A DNA stretch of 64,000 bases from Flavilitoribacter sp020436695 (GCA_041392665.1 JAWKLQ010000013.1:124001-188000), one strand, 5' to 3'; counted from the stretch's first letter, positions 45,138 to 54,175 are shown. Notes: generated by a model from the sequence alone, not told the origin. Translations and numbers: made by a program.

Positions 45138-45809
45138 ATGAGTAACGTACGCATTGAAGAGAGTTGGAAAACCGCTTTAGCCGATGAATTTGGACAATCT
45201 TATTTTTCTGATCTGGTCAATTTTCTGAAAAACGAAAAAGCGGCCGGCAAAACTATATATCCGCCCGGTTCGCTGATCTTTAATGCTTTTGACACCACAC
45301 CTTTTGAGCAGGTGAAAGTTGTTATTTTGGGGCAGGATCCCTACCACAATCCACGCGAAGCAATGGGGCTGAGTTTTTCGGTACCTAAAGGCATTCGTAC
45401 CCCACCTTCACTGAAGAATATCTACAAGGAATTAAATGATGATCTGGGTATTCCCATTCCCGTTCACGGCGACCTCACCGCCTGGGCCCAACAGGGCGTT
45501 TTTCTGCTCAATGCCATGCTCACGGTAGAGCATAAAAAGGCCAGTTCGCATTCCAAAACCGGATGGCAAAACTTCACGGATGCGGTGATCAAAACACTAT
45601 CCGACGAGCGGGAACATCTCGTGTTTATGCTGTGGGGGCGCTTTGCCCGCAATAAAGCCGAACTTATTGACGGTGGCAAACACCTGATCCTGGAAGCGGC
45701 CCATCCCTCGCCGCTGGCAGGCGGGGCATTTTTCGGCTCACGCCCCTTTTCCAAAGCCAATGCGTATCTGAAACAACACGGTAAGGAACCGATTAACTGG
45801 GCGCTCTGA
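45138..45809 (+). CDS. ung: Uracil-DNA glycosylase, family 1
   Basis: 223 residues. Motif A LGQDPYHNP (64-72, catalytic Asp67) and motif B HPSPLAGG (about 189-196), with GVFLLNAMLTVE and FMLWGRFA between. It removes uracil from DNA as the first step of base excision repair. A short ATCAATCATC word repeat (45104-45131) runs right up to the start codon. The stretch 44866-45137 has nothing else visible. Confidence 0.95.
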   Translation: MSNVRIEESWKTALADEFGQSYFSDLVNFLKNEKAAGKTIYPPGSLIFNAFDTTPFEQVKVVILGQDPYHNPREAMGLSFSVPKGIRTPPSLKNIYKELNDDLGIPIPVHGDLTAWAQQGVFLLNAMLTVEHKKASSHSKTGWQNFTDAVIKTLSDEREHLVFMLWGRFARNKAELIDGGKHLILEAAHPSPLAGGAFFGSRPFSKANAYLKQHGKEPINWAL

Positions 45810-45836
45810 TTGAAGAATGGGGAATGAGAGCCTCAT

Positions 45837-46382
45837 TCAAAATCGCCACTCATCCAGAAACTTTACGAATAACTGCGCCAGGTTAAGCGCATCATCATAG
45901 GCCCGATGATGCTCACCTCCAAATTCGAAGCCTTCTGCCGTAACGGCGTACTTCAACCCCCGCGTGCGGTGAAGTCGTCGGATCTCGTGGTATTGCTTTT
46001 TAAGATTGATGTGCGGCTCGGTCCAGTCCGATTCCAGATCGTGTAGTTTGGCGTCCTGGATGAGCATTTTCTGATCAAAGCGCCCCCAGGAGCACAACAG
46101 GTAGTCTTCATCATCGTAGAAGCCGATCCAATCCTGAAAATCGTCGATCACCGCCGGAAAAGTATCCGCCCGGTTAATGTCTACCTGATCGATATGGGTA
46201 AGCTGCCGGCAAAAAAGAGAAAGATTGGGACTTAATACCGGCCGAACGAAGCTCTTGAAATGTCCCTCCACTTCACCGTAAGGATTCAGCTTTACCGCCC
46301 CGATCTCAATAATCTCCTGTACTTTATTGGGAGGACGCCCTTCCCAGCAGGTCGCCTCCAGGTCATACACGATGAAGTTCAT
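45837..46382 (-). CDS. 3'-5' exonuclease, DEDDh family (ERI-1/KapD-like)
   Basis: 181 residues. Exo I YDLEATCW (Asp, Glu), Exo II in LLCSWGRFDQKML (Asp), Exo III HHRAYDDALNLAQL (His, Asp). The compact size and EATCW opening match the ERI-1/KapD-type single-domain exonucleases rather than DNA polymerase III epsilon. It degrades RNA or DNA from the 3' end; the target is not known. It lies 9 bases downstream of the ion channel gene on the same strand. Confidence 0.88.
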   Translation of the reverse strand: MNFIVYDLEATCWEGRPPNKVQEIIEIGAVKLNPYGEVEGHFKSFVRPVLSPNLSLFCRQLTHIDQVDINRADTFPAVIDDFQDWIGFYDDEDYLLCSWGRFDQKMLIQDAKLHDLESDWTEPHINLKKQYHEIRRLHRTRGLKYAVTAEGFEFGGEHHRAYDDALNLAQLFVKFLDEWRF

Positions 46383-46391
46383 GGTCTGGTT

Positions 46392-47174
46392 CTATGTATT
46401 CTTCAGTAATTCTTTTAATTCCAGGATCTGTTCCTGCAATTGGTCTATCTTGTCTTCCAACACCTTATTGTTATCCATGGTCATCTCATCCACAAATACG
46501 GCGTTGGCCAGTGACATACCAAAGATGCCACCCAATAATACCACTAAAACGAAATAAAAGCGCATCATACCCAATAAAAAGGGGGAAATTTCATTCCCGG
46601 AATTTTCGGCAATTACCTTGGGGATCTCGTTCCAGCCTTCCACGGTAAACATTTGAAAAATGGAATAAGCAGAGACCAGCGGATCACCAAAAAACTCGGG
46701 GGCTACACCGGCAAAAAAATGGCAGGAGATAATGGCCAGCATAAAATTGAGGAAGACCAGCGCCAACAGCACAAATACCGAGGCACGCAGCGCGCGGGTC
46801 AGGCCGGCCAGTATTTGGCCCATATGAGGTACAAAACGGATAAAACGAATGAGCCGGAACAAACGAAACAAACGCAGGATCATCAACAGCGAAGTATTCG
46901 GCACCAGGATAATGGAGGTAAGTAGTGACGGAAGGCTGCCCAGGACAATAAAAAAGTCAAACTGATTCCAACGGTTGGAAAAGTAGTTCTTACCTCCCAA
47001 AACCCGGATCTTAATAACTGCCTCAATGATGAAAAAGATCAGAAAAAAGTGATCGGCCAGTTCCAGCCAGGCGTGATGCCGGAAGGTCGGAAAATACATC
47101 CAACAGATGATGATCGCATTGACAATGATCGCGAGAAGGACGTTCCGCTCCACAAGAAAAAATCGCTTGAACAT
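46392..47174 (-). CDS. Prokaryotic voltage-gated cation channel, filter TVEGWNE
   Basis: 260 residues with six membrane segments. S4 (101-113) has five arginines at every third place: RLFRLFRLIRFIR. The pore filter is FTVEGWNE (177-183 for TVEGWNE), and the C-terminal tail is a short coiled coil (233-258) as in tetrameric NaChBac-type channels. NavAb-type filters read TLESW; the Gly at the fourth place recalls the calcium-permeable CavMr (from memory), so calcium permeation is possible. The gene may be cotranscribed with the exonuclease. Confidence 0.9.
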   Translation of the reverse strand: MFKRFFLVERNVLLAIIVNAIIICWMYFPTFRHHAWLELADHFFLIFFIIEAVIKIRVLGGKNYFSNRWNQFDFFIVLGSLPSLLTSIILVPNTSLLMILRLFRLFRLIRFIRFVPHMGQILAGLTRALRASVFVLLALVFLNFMLAIISCHFFAGVAPEFFGDPLVSAYSIFQMFTVEGWNEIPKVIAENSGNEISPFLLGMMRFYFVLVVLLGGIFGMSLANAVFVDEMTMDNNKVLEDKIDQLQEQILELKELLKNT

Positions 47175-47276
47175 TGTTTGATCTTTGGGTAATAGATGAG
47201 GTGTTATGTGATCGAAAACTTGTATAGATACGGCCGTAACTGCCGACTATCTGCTGTTGACTGACTATTGAAAAGA

Positions 47277-48995
47277 TCAACCCTCCTCTACTTCCTCCAA
47301 TTCTTCGAGTTCAAATTTTTTCCACTGTATCCTATTCTCCAGACCGTAGTTCTTCAGTCGGTTGTGATAGTAAAATAACAACTTGAAACTGTCACTGACA
47401 ATTCGTCCTTTCTTATCAATGCGCAGCGGATTTTTCAAATGGAAATTACCCATTCGTTTGATCCCGTCCCTGATCAGTACTTCGAGATCATCGTGCAGGC
47501 CTTCTGACAACTTGATCTTCTTCTCCATTTCCATTTGTAACAATATCACCCTGAGTTGGCCCACTACATCGATCATATAATCCCAGGGGAAGATGAAATC
47601 GTCGGCCGGAAGTCGCAGGATGCCATACAGATCCAGGTGCTGGTTTTCCCGCTTCAGAATGCGGAAAGCTGCGAAAGCCACCAGATGGCTGGTGAGCACG
47701 ATATTCTCGCAGTGGAACCGCTCAACGATCTTTTCCGCGAGGATCTTGGTATATTCCGATTCGCGTTGCATATCCATTCGGAGTTCACCGGCGCGAATAA
47801 AATAATCCCGGATATCAATGGAATTGCCGTATTGATCAAAGCTATTGCCATCCATATCCACCGGGTTGCCCAACACATCCATCGGACGGGCAAATGACAA
47901 GACGATCTCGTTACCGGAAGAAAATACCCTCCAGGTAAATTTCATAATCTGCCAAAGGCTTTTGAAATTGTCTTTACTCAATATGTAACGTTCCTTACCG
48001 ATGGCCCGCAGGTGCTGCTCGATAAGGAACGGAGCTTCCAGCACAAAGTGGTAGCTTAGGATCAGAGGCACCACAAAGATCTTTTCCATCTTTCCTTTTT
48101 GCAGGATCGCCCGTTGGGCCTCCACTGCGGTGCCCAATAAACCAAGTTTGAGTTTGGTCTCAATACTTCCGGCCCGCGACCGGGTCCCGCCCGGAAAGAA
48201 AAGACTGTTCACGCCGCGTTCGATGGATAGCTTGGACATCGATTTCAGCGTTTCCAGATATATGGGATTTTTTTTGCGGCGATCCACCCGGTAGGCCCCC
48301 AGCCGGTTCATAAAGAAGGCGGTGTAGCCCGTATTGTACAGGTTAAGCCCGGCACCATAGGAAAATGACGGCAATCCCAGAAAAGTATCCATTGCGTAGC
48401 CGATCAGAATACTGTCCAGATTGCTGAAATGGGTCGGCACTACTACGACCGTTCCCTTTTTGATGAGGTTGCGAATAGCATCCGTCTCTCCCAATACCTT
48501 CAGCCGGTCTTTGAGCTGATATTTTCCACCGAACAATCCGCGGGGCGTACGCAATACGGCCGTATTGAGCAAACGAGTGAAAAAGAGGGTAAGGAAGCGG
48601 CGGGCGAACAGGAAAGTCTTAATGCGAAAAGTACCGACGATCTCCTCGCTGTAACGATGGATGATCTTATGTAATATATCACCAAATACCTTTTCGGCCT
48701 GTTTGGGCTCCTGATCGATGCCGTACTTCAGCATGCGCTTTTGTATCCGGCGCCAGAACATACGCTCATTGGGCGGATCCACCTTCCAGGGTTCTTCCTT
48801 GATACGAATACGCTCCAGGTAGATGGTTTTTAGGATGAGGTCACTGATTCCCGGTCCAAACAGTAGCTCCAGTTTTTGCAATGTAAAGGCATCAAGTTCT
48901 TCCACAAAGTTTTTCCGGTCTTCACTGAGGCGATAGATCGGCCACTGTTCAATTTCCGGTATCACCTGATCATACATCTTATTTTCCTCACTCAT
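47277..48995 (-). CDS. Glycerol-3-phosphate/lysophospholipid acyltransferase (PlsB-like)
   Basis: 572 residues. The LPLAT domain lies near the middle: VPTHFSNLDSILIGYA (HxxxxD catalytic motif), GAGLNLYNTGYTAFFMNRLGA, and FFPGGTRSRAGSIETK (substrate-binding block), then VPLILSYHFVLEAP. The large N- and C-terminal extensions are typical of PlsB-like enzymes in Bacteroidota. It acylates glycerol-3-phosphate or a lysophospholipid at the inner membrane. The ATG overlaps the stop of engB (ATGA), so the two are translationally coupled. Confidence 0.87.
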   Translation of the reverse strand: MSEENKMYDQVIPEIEQWPIYRLSEDRKNFVEELDAFTLQKLELLFGPGISDLILKTIYLERIRIKEEPWKVDPPNERMFWRRIQKRMLKYGIDQEPKQAEKVFGDILHKIIHRYSEEIVGTFRIKTFLFARRFLTLFFTRLLNTAVLRTPRGLFGGKYQLKDRLKVLGETDAIRNLIKKGTVVVVPTHFSNLDSILIGYAMDTFLGLPSFSYGAGLNLYNTGYTAFFMNRLGAYRVDRRKKNPIYLETLKSMSKLSIERGVNSLFFPGGTRSRAGSIETKLKLGLLGTAVEAQRAILQKGKMEKIFVVPLILSYHFVLEAPFLIEQHLRAIGKERYILSKDNFKSLWQIMKFTWRVFSSGNEIVLSFARPMDVLGNPVDMDGNSFDQYGNSIDIRDYFIRAGELRMDMQRESEYTKILAEKIVERFHCENIVLTSHLVAFAAFRILKRENQHLDLYGILRLPADDFIFPWDYMIDVVGQLRVILLQMEMEKKIKLSEGLHDDLEVLIRDGIKRMGNFHLKNPLRIDKKGRIVSDSFKLLFYYHNRLKNYGLENRIQWKKFELEELEEVEEG

Positions 48996-49588
48996 ATAGC
49001 CTGGTTCACATTGGCAATAAAATTCAGTATATCGTCCCGTCCTTCACCGGTCCGGGAGGAAGTGATGAACTCCTGGGGTAGATGGGTCCAATATTCCAAT
49101 AGTTTTTGGCGGATAAGGCCCAGATTTTGTTCCAGTTCACGCTTTTTCAAACGGTCACATTTTGTGTAGACCATCACAAATGGTATCCCCTCTGAGCCCA
49201 GCCAGTTGATGAATTCCACATCGATGTCCTGCGGTGGTATATTGGAGTCGATCAATACAAAAGCACAGGACATTTGGGTGCGTTCCCGGAAATAACCATT
49301 GATCATTTTTCCGAAACCACGGCGCTCTTTTTTCGAACGTTTGGCGTACCCATATCCGGGCAGATCCACCAGATACCATTCTCTATTGATCAGGTAGTAA
49401 TTGAGCAACTGCGTTTTCCCCGGCTTATTGGATACATGCGCCATATTCCGCCGTTCGCACAGCATATTGATCAGGGATGATTTGCCGACGTTAGAACGGC
49501 CGATAAATGCAAATTCCGGCCTTTCTTCGCGCGGACAAAGGCTTGTTTTTGGATAACTTCCGATGAATTCTGCTTGCTGCACCTCCAT
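48992..49588 (-). CDS. engB: Ribosome biogenesis GTPase EngB (YihA/YsxC)
   Basis: 198 residues from ATG 49588. G1 GRSNVGKSS (30-38), G2 region KPGKTQLLN, G3 DLPGYGYAKR, G4 VYTKCDRL, G5 SSRTGEG. It assists large-subunit assembly. A longer reading from 49738 would add 50 residues, but these are encoded by an intergenic hairpin repeat (49610-49679) and would cross into the next gene, so I reject it. Overlaps the acyltransferase gene by four bases. Confidence 0.94.
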   Translation of the reverse strand: MEVQQAEFIGSYPKTSLCPREERPEFAFIGRSNVGKSSLINMLCERRNMAHVSNKPGKTQLLNYYLINREWYLVDLPGYGYAKRSKKERRGFGKMINGYFRERTQMSCAFVLIDSNIPPQDIDVEFINWLGSEGIPFVMVYTKCDRLKKRELEQNLGLIRQKLLEYWTHLPQEFITSSRTGEGRDDILNFIANVNQAI

Positions 49589-49609
49589 GGGGCTAAGGTA
49601 AGTATTTAT

Positions 49610-49679
49610 TAGGTATTTGGTACGCGGTTCTTGGTGCCCGGGCCCTACCCGGAACCGAGGACCTGTTGCCGGACACCTA
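49610..49679. repeat. Short-word hairpin repeat, GGTTCTTGGTGCCCGG type
   Basis: TAGGTATTTGGTACGCGG at the left and CCGGACACCTA at the right pair roughly, and CGGTTC (49625) with GAACCG (49652) inside; the centre is GTGCCCGGGCCCTACCCGG. It fills the space between engB and the membrane protein gene and includes the stop codon of the latter. I recognise GGTACTTGGTTCTTGG-type spacers from related genomes. Confidence 0.6.
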
Positions 49680-50147
49680 TTTTCTTTTCCTCCTCCGAAT
49701 GCGAGGATGATTCCATTCCTCTTTCTGCGCAAACTCAACGATACGGCGCAAAAAGATCATAATACTAATGAATACCAGATAGCCGAGGGTGACTACAATA
49801 TAGATCCAACGGTAGGATCCGGCCTCTGAGATGGTCAGGGAAGAAAAGAGATAGGCAATGATGCCGGAAGCTGCCGCCAGCCCCATAAAGGAATAGATGG
49901 AGCGGCCCCAATATTTTACCATACTTTTAGCCGTGAGCAGGTATAAACTGTTAAAGACTGCAAAAAAAAGCAGAAATGCCGCAGCCGTCATCCACGGAAA
50001 CCGTTCTGAAACGTTCATTAATCCGGTAGCTGCCAAAAATTTCGCTATGATATTGAAAACCAGCACTACCCCGAGGATCATACCGGCCTGGATGACCGGG
50101 TCAATGGCTCTGTCAAAAATGGATTTCTTCGATGTCTGCGTATTCAT
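49677..50147 (-). CDS. Four-segment membrane protein of unknown function
   Basis: 156 residues. Membrane segments near 20-42, 55-75, 88-108 and 118-138 (MILGVVLVFNIIAKFLAA, MTAAAFLLFFAVFNSLYLL, SFMGLAAASGIIAYLF, WIYIVVTLGYLVFISIMIF), followed by a very basic tail (HPRIRRRKRK). No family recognised. It is divergent from the secreted nuclease gene with a 39-base gap; its stop lies within a repeat element. Confidence 0.7.
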   Translation of the reverse strand: MNTQTSKKSIFDRAIDPVIQAGMILGVVLVFNIIAKFLAATGLMNVSERFPWMTAAAFLLFFAVFNSLYLLTAKSMVKYWGRSIYSFMGLAAASGIIAYLFSSLTISEAGSYRWIYIVVTLGYLVFISIMIFLRRIVEFAQKEEWNHPRIRRRKRK

Positions 50148-50186
50148 AAGTACTTTCGTTTCTCAACTAACACATCTATACCGAGT

Positions 50187-52133
50187 ATGTTAAATAAAAC
50201 CTATAATATATCATTTTTACTGTTCTATATCACGCTTCTATTCAATTTTAATCCGGCTATAGCACAGGACCTCGAGATCTGGCAGATACAGGGCAATACT
50301 CTTACCAGCCCATATGCGGGTCAGCAGGTAAAAACCACCGCCGGTATTGTCACCGCAGTAGGCAACGGATTTTTCTTTTTACAAAGTCCGGAAGCACAGT
50401 CCGATCAGGATCCGACCACTTCCGACGGTATAAAGATCGTCAGCACGCAGGCTGGAAACCGAAAAAAAGGAGATTTGCTACAAGTACAAGGTACGGTATA
50501 CGAGACCGACGGGCAAACTCAGATTGGACAAGGCAATGTGAGTATTACCCTAATTCGCAGCGGAGAAACGCTTCCTCCGGTTGTACTTTTGCATCCCACT
50601 TTCCCCAGTGGCGCAGCCGGTACCGGCCGCGAGCTGGAAGCGGTAGAAGGTATGCGCATCCGGTTTGAAGGCATATCGACCGGCCCATCCGATTATGATT
50701 CCATGCTGCCCGTGGTAGCCCGTCAGGAACGCAGTTTCCGGGAAGCAGGCATTACATACCCGGGGCTGCCCGAACTGCCCGTTTGGGATGGTAATCCGGA
50801 AGTATTCTGGATGCTTCCGAATGGACTGGGGCAGGCAGACAATCGATTCATTGCTGCCAATACGCCGGTAAGTGCCTCCGGGGTTCTAGTTCAGCAGGAT
50901 GATCGCTATGTCCTTTATCCGGAAAATTATGAACTGGAGACCGGGCCGGAACCACGTGCTGTGCGGCTTCCGGATGAAAATGAGATCACAGTGGCTTCAC
51001 TGAATGTCCGCCGCCTGGAAAGTACCGACGATAACCTGGATCGCAAGAGCAAAAAAATTGCCCGCTATATTGTAGAAATGTTGCATAATCCGGACCTGAT
51101 CGCACTGCAGGAGGTGGGAAGTGCTGCCATCCTGTCGAACCTCGTCTTTTTTATCCGTCAACAGTCAGGTGGAGCAGATTATTCCCCCTTTCTACTGACC
51201 GGCAATGATGACATTAACGTAGCTTTCCTGGCCAAAAAGGAGGTCTTTCAGAATATAGTGATCACCCAGTTGGGAAAACTGGAAACACTTCCGGGTGGAG
51301 GCATTGTTTTTGACCGTCCGCCATTATTATTCCGTGCGAAGCTTGCCATCGACTCGGAACCGGAAATGGCCGTACTGAATCTTCATTTGCGCTCGCTACT
51401 AGGCATCGAGGGCAACAACGCAAGTTTTGTTCGGGAGAAACGGTATGCCCAGTCACTTGCCGTCGCCAGAATGGTACAGGATCTGCAAAGCACTAATCTG
51501 ATCGTCGTCGGTGATTATAACGCCTATCCATTTTCCGACGGCTATGTAGATGTGGTCAATCAGATCAGTGGTCAGAGCAGCCTGGGAGCACAATATCCCG
51601 TTCAGATGATCGTAGACCCACCACTCAGAAACCTGGTGCGTGAATTAAATGCACCGGAGCAATATTCCTACGTCTATCAGGGAAATGCCCAGGTAATCGA
51701 CCACGCACTTGTAAATGAGATGATTGATCTTGAAGTAAAAGGCATGGCCTATGCGCGCGGTAATTCGGATTTTCCGGATGCCTATGCGCCCAATGAGCAA
51801 TTGGTACAACGCGCCAGCGATCATGACGGATTTGTAGTTTATTTGGCATCGGCCCAACCTTCTGCACTGGATAATGATCTCTTAGAACGTGTATTCTCGC
51901 TGTATCCTAATCCGGTCCGAAGTGGGGAAAAGCTCCATTTCACCGGTCTTTCCGATTTTTCCGGAAGCTTTAGGCTGACAGGCTCCAACGGGCTTTTCGT
52001 CTACTGGGGTAAAGCGAATACCGCGTCTGAAATCGACCTCCCTGACGACCTTCCCCCCGGGGTATATTGCCTTCAGTTACAAACTAATGGACTACTCCTC
52101 AACCGAAAAATTGTCATTCTATCGAAGGAATAA
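50187..52133 (+). CDS. Secreted endonuclease/exonuclease/phosphatase-family protein with T9SS sorting domain
   Basis: 648 residues. Signal peptide to AIAQ; an OB-like domain (30-250) as in ExeM/NucH nucleases; then the EEP domain with VASLNVRRLE, LIALQEVG (catalytic Glu), LHLRSLLG, VVGDYNAYPFSDGY (Asp, Asn) and ASDHDGFVVYL (Asp-His). The last 75 residues (LYPNPVRSGEKLHF, PPGVYCLQLQTNG) form a type A type-IX-secretion sorting domain. It probably degrades extracellular DNA. Confidence 0.9.
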   Translation: MLNKTYNISFLLFYITLLFNFNPAIAQDLEIWQIQGNTLTSPYAGQQVKTTAGIVTAVGNGFFFLQSPEAQSDQDPTTSDGIKIVSTQAGNRKKGDLLQVQGTVYETDGQTQIGQGNVSITLIRSGETLPPVVLLHPTFPSGAAGTGRELEAVEGMRIRFEGISTGPSDYDSMLPVVARQERSFREAGITYPGLPELPVWDGNPEVFWMLPNGLGQADNRFIAANTPVSASGVLVQQDDRYVLYPENYELETGPEPRAVRLPDENEITVASLNVRRLESTDDNLDRKSKKIARYIVEMLHNPDLIALQEVGSAAILSNLVFFIRQQSGGADYSPFLLTGNDDINVAFLAKKEVFQNIVITQLGKLETLPGGGIVFDRPPLLFRAKLAIDSEPEMAVLNLHLRSLLGIEGNNASFVREKRYAQSLAVARMVQDLQSTNLIVVGDYNAYPFSDGYVDVVNQISGQSSLGAQYPVQMIVDPPLRNLVRELNAPEQYSYVYQGNAQVIDHALVNEMIDLEVKGMAYARGNSDFPDAYAPNEQLVQRASDHDGFVVYLASAQPSALDNDLLERVFSLYPNPVRSGEKLHFTGLSDFSGSFRLTGSNGLFVYWGKANTASEIDLPDDLPPGVYCLQLQTNGLLLNRKIVILSKE

Positions 52134-52241
52134 GAACGTCCAGCGAAAATTCACTAAATTTTATTTTAACAAGCAACTTCTCCCCAGCCTCAAACGTTAT
52201 TGAAAAAACCAAGAAAACAATTGCCTGAAACAATCTACAAA

Positions 52242-52511
52242 ATGAATAATCTTATGGTACTAGACACCCGCACCAAGACGACCCAGGACGCGATCATCGA
52301 TATGATCAGCTGGTCCCTGAATATTCCCACGGCCCGCATCTACCCTTATTCCAATCTGATCGACGATCTGCGACTTGATCCGCTTGATAAGATGCTGCTC
52401 ATTATTGAACTGGAAAATCGCCTCAACATCTATCTTACTCCCGAAGAAGCCGAGTCAATAGAGACCGTTCAGGATGCGAGCTTTTTCTTTCAGCAAAGAG
52501 CGGTGGCTTAA
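52242..52511 (+). CDS. Acyl-carrier-protein-like protein lacking the phosphopantetheine serine
   Basis: 89 residues from ATG 52242 (a TTG at 52200 adds 14). The helices and spacing match ACP: TQDAIIDMISWSLNIP, then DDLRLDPLDKMLLIIELEN where ACPs have DLGADSLD, then LTPEEAESIETVQDA. The serine that carries phosphopantetheine is replaced by Pro, so it cannot be charged in the usual way. It may be a structural or regulatory homologue. No fatty-acid or polyketide genes are adjacent; the next gene is a hypothetical 61 bases on. Confidence 0.68.
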   Translation: MNNLMVLDTRTKTTQDAIIDMISWSLNIPTARIYPYSNLIDDLRLDPLDKMLLIIELENRLNIYLTPEEAESIETVQDASFFFQQRAVA

Positions 52512-52571
52512 GAATGTTGCTCTGGTAAATTTTGTGCCCTTAATTCCGTATTTTACCGGCAAAATGGAATT

Positions 52572-53162
52572 ATGCTGTCCAATCGTACACAGCAATTGGC
52601 CGACGTCGCCTATAAACTGGGACTGGATTTCTTTCCGGAAGACGAATGGGGCCTCAAAGCGCTGCTGGAAGACTTCAGGCTGTTTAACAAGGGGATCGGA
52701 AAAGAGATCACCAATATCATGCGCGGCCGGGATGACCTCCTCGAATCTGACCTTCGCATATTTGACTATAAATATGTAATCAGTACCGGCAATTCGAGCC
52801 GCCGATTCCGTCAAACGGTTTTCTTCATGGATTCCCGGAAACTGGGGCTACCCGATTTCAGGATGCGCCCTGAATTATTCATTCATAAAGTCGGCGCATT
52901 GATCGGCTTTGAAGATATAGATTTTGAAGAATATCCTGATTTTTCCAATCAATACTACCTTAAAAGTTCTGATGAATATTATCTGCGTGCCAGCCTGAAA
53001 GAGGGTTTCTTTAAATTCTTCAGCAGGGAAAAGGGCTGGTATCTGGAAGGATTAAACTACTATATGATCTTCTATCGCAAAGATGTGTTGTTCCCACCGG
53101 ATAAGATCCGCAATTTTTACCGCATGGGCCTGGAAGTATTTGATCTGTTCAAATTTGACTAG
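52572..53162 (+). CDS. Protein of unknown function, 196 residues
   Basis: Soluble, mixed alpha/beta, rich in aromatic and charged residues. Features: LADVAYKLGLDFFPEDEWG, LLEDFRLFNKGIGKEITNIM, FDYKYVISTGNSSRRFRQTV, FPPDKIRNFYRMGLEVFDL. It resembles a small lineage-specific family without assigned function. Same strand as the ACP-like gene with a 60-base gap. Confidence 0.68.
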   Translation: MLSNRTQQLADVAYKLGLDFFPEDEWGLKALLEDFRLFNKGIGKEITNIMRGRDDLLESDLRIFDYKYVISTGNSSRRFRQTVFFMDSRKLGLPDFRMRPELFIHKVGALIGFEDIDFEEYPDFSNQYYLKSSDEYYLRASLKEGFFKFFSREKGWYLEGLNYYMIFYRKDVLFPPDKIRNFYRMGLEVFDLFKFD

Positions 53163-53328
53163 ATTGATGATATGATCCTGTGATGCTTGACTAAATGATA
53201 AAACCATACAAAAACAACCTATCCTAAAAAAGCTCAGTATTCTCCTAATCACGAGTACAATACACTCTCGCCACCTAAAAGCCAACGTTATCACAACATT
53301 ACAGGATCACAGCATCATAACATCAATA
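53163..53328. repeat. Spacer with inverted TGATGATATGATCCTGTGATGC words
   Basis: GATGATATGATCCTGTGATGC (from 53165) at the left, and ACAGGATCACAGCATCATAA (from 53302) at the right, in inverted orientation; the centre is AT-rich. A direct ATCAATCATC relative sits before ung (45104-45131). No gene seen. Confidence 0.5.
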
Positions 53329-53943
53329 TCATCCCATTTCAGAGACCACTTCTTTCACCTGCGGGATCATCCGCTTCAACATCCCTTCAATTCCGGCTTT
53401 CAGCGTCACCGTAGAGGACGGGCATCCACTACAAGAGCCCTGTAAGATAACTGTTACTATTCCTTCATTGTAGGATTTGAAAGCTATATTTCCGCCATCC
53501 ATTTCTACCGCAGGACGTACATAGGTATCGATCAGGTCCTTGATCTTTTGCACGATCTCTACTTCATCACCTGAATATTCGTAACCGGCTCCGCGCTCGG
53601 CTTCGATTTCGGCCATTGCCTCTTCAAACCCTTCTTTCAGGATCTCTCCACCGTTTTCGATGTAGGCTTTGATGAATTGTTTCAGAGGCAGCATGATATC
53701 CGCCCAATCATAATTCATTTCCTTGCTCACTGTGACAAAATTATTGCAGATGTACACGCCATTCACATACGGCAGATCAAACAGATCGGAGGCGAGTTGA
53801 GACCATTCTCTGGCCAGTTCTTCTTCCCGAAAATCGGCCGTGCCTTTAAACAACATCCGGTTGGTTACAAATTTCAACGATTCCGGATTAGGTGTTTGTT
53901 CGGTATATAGCAGTACGGGACTCTTAGTTACGGTATCACTCAT
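53329..53943 (-). CDS. NifU/Nfu-type iron-sulfur carrier protein
   Basis: About 204 residues. The N-terminal Nfu_N domain (TEQTPNPESLKFVTNRMLF) and the C-terminal NifU domain (YVRPAVEMDGGNIAFKSYN, GSCSGCPSSTVTLKAGIE) with the CxxC that holds a 4Fe-4S cluster. It delivers clusters to apoproteins. The start may be ATG 53943 or 53958. A MITE-like palindrome lies upstream at 53986-54110. Confidence 0.9.
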   Translation of the reverse strand: MSDTVTKSPVLLYTEQTPNPESLKFVTNRMLFKGTADFREEELAREWSQLASDLFDLPYVNGVYICNNFVTVSKEMNYDWADIMLPLKQFIKAYIENGGEILKEGFEEAMAEIEAERGAGYEYSGDEVEIVQKIKDLIDTYVRPAVEMDGGNIAFKSYNEGIVTVILQGSCSGCPSSTVTLKAGIEGMLKRMIPQVKEVVSEMG

Positions 53944-53985
53944 AGTTTGAAAGTTCAATTGCGGTTCGACGTATCTTTAGTAGTT

Positions 53986-54110
53986 TGACGGGAATAAATG
54001 AACCAATTTTTTCTAGAGGTTTTGAAAATTTCGCACACCATTTCCTCTTAGTCAATGGCTTAGCGAAATATTAAAAACCTAAAATTGGTTCATTTATTTT
54101 TGTTCCGTCA
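53986..54110. mobile_element. MITE-like palindromic element
   Basis: The ends TGACGG and CCGTCA, followed inward by AATAAATGAACCAATTTT (18 bases identical in inverted copy), then AGGTTTT and TTTCGC, form arms of about 48 bases around a 28-base loop. No gene inside. The 13-base TTTGACGGGAATA at its left edge occurs again at 63031-63043. No clear target duplication. Confidence 0.6.
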
Positions 54111-54175
54111 CTTATTTAGATTAATTCTACAAAGATAACATATCTTGAATAATTTAGTTTGCCTGGAATGCTTTA

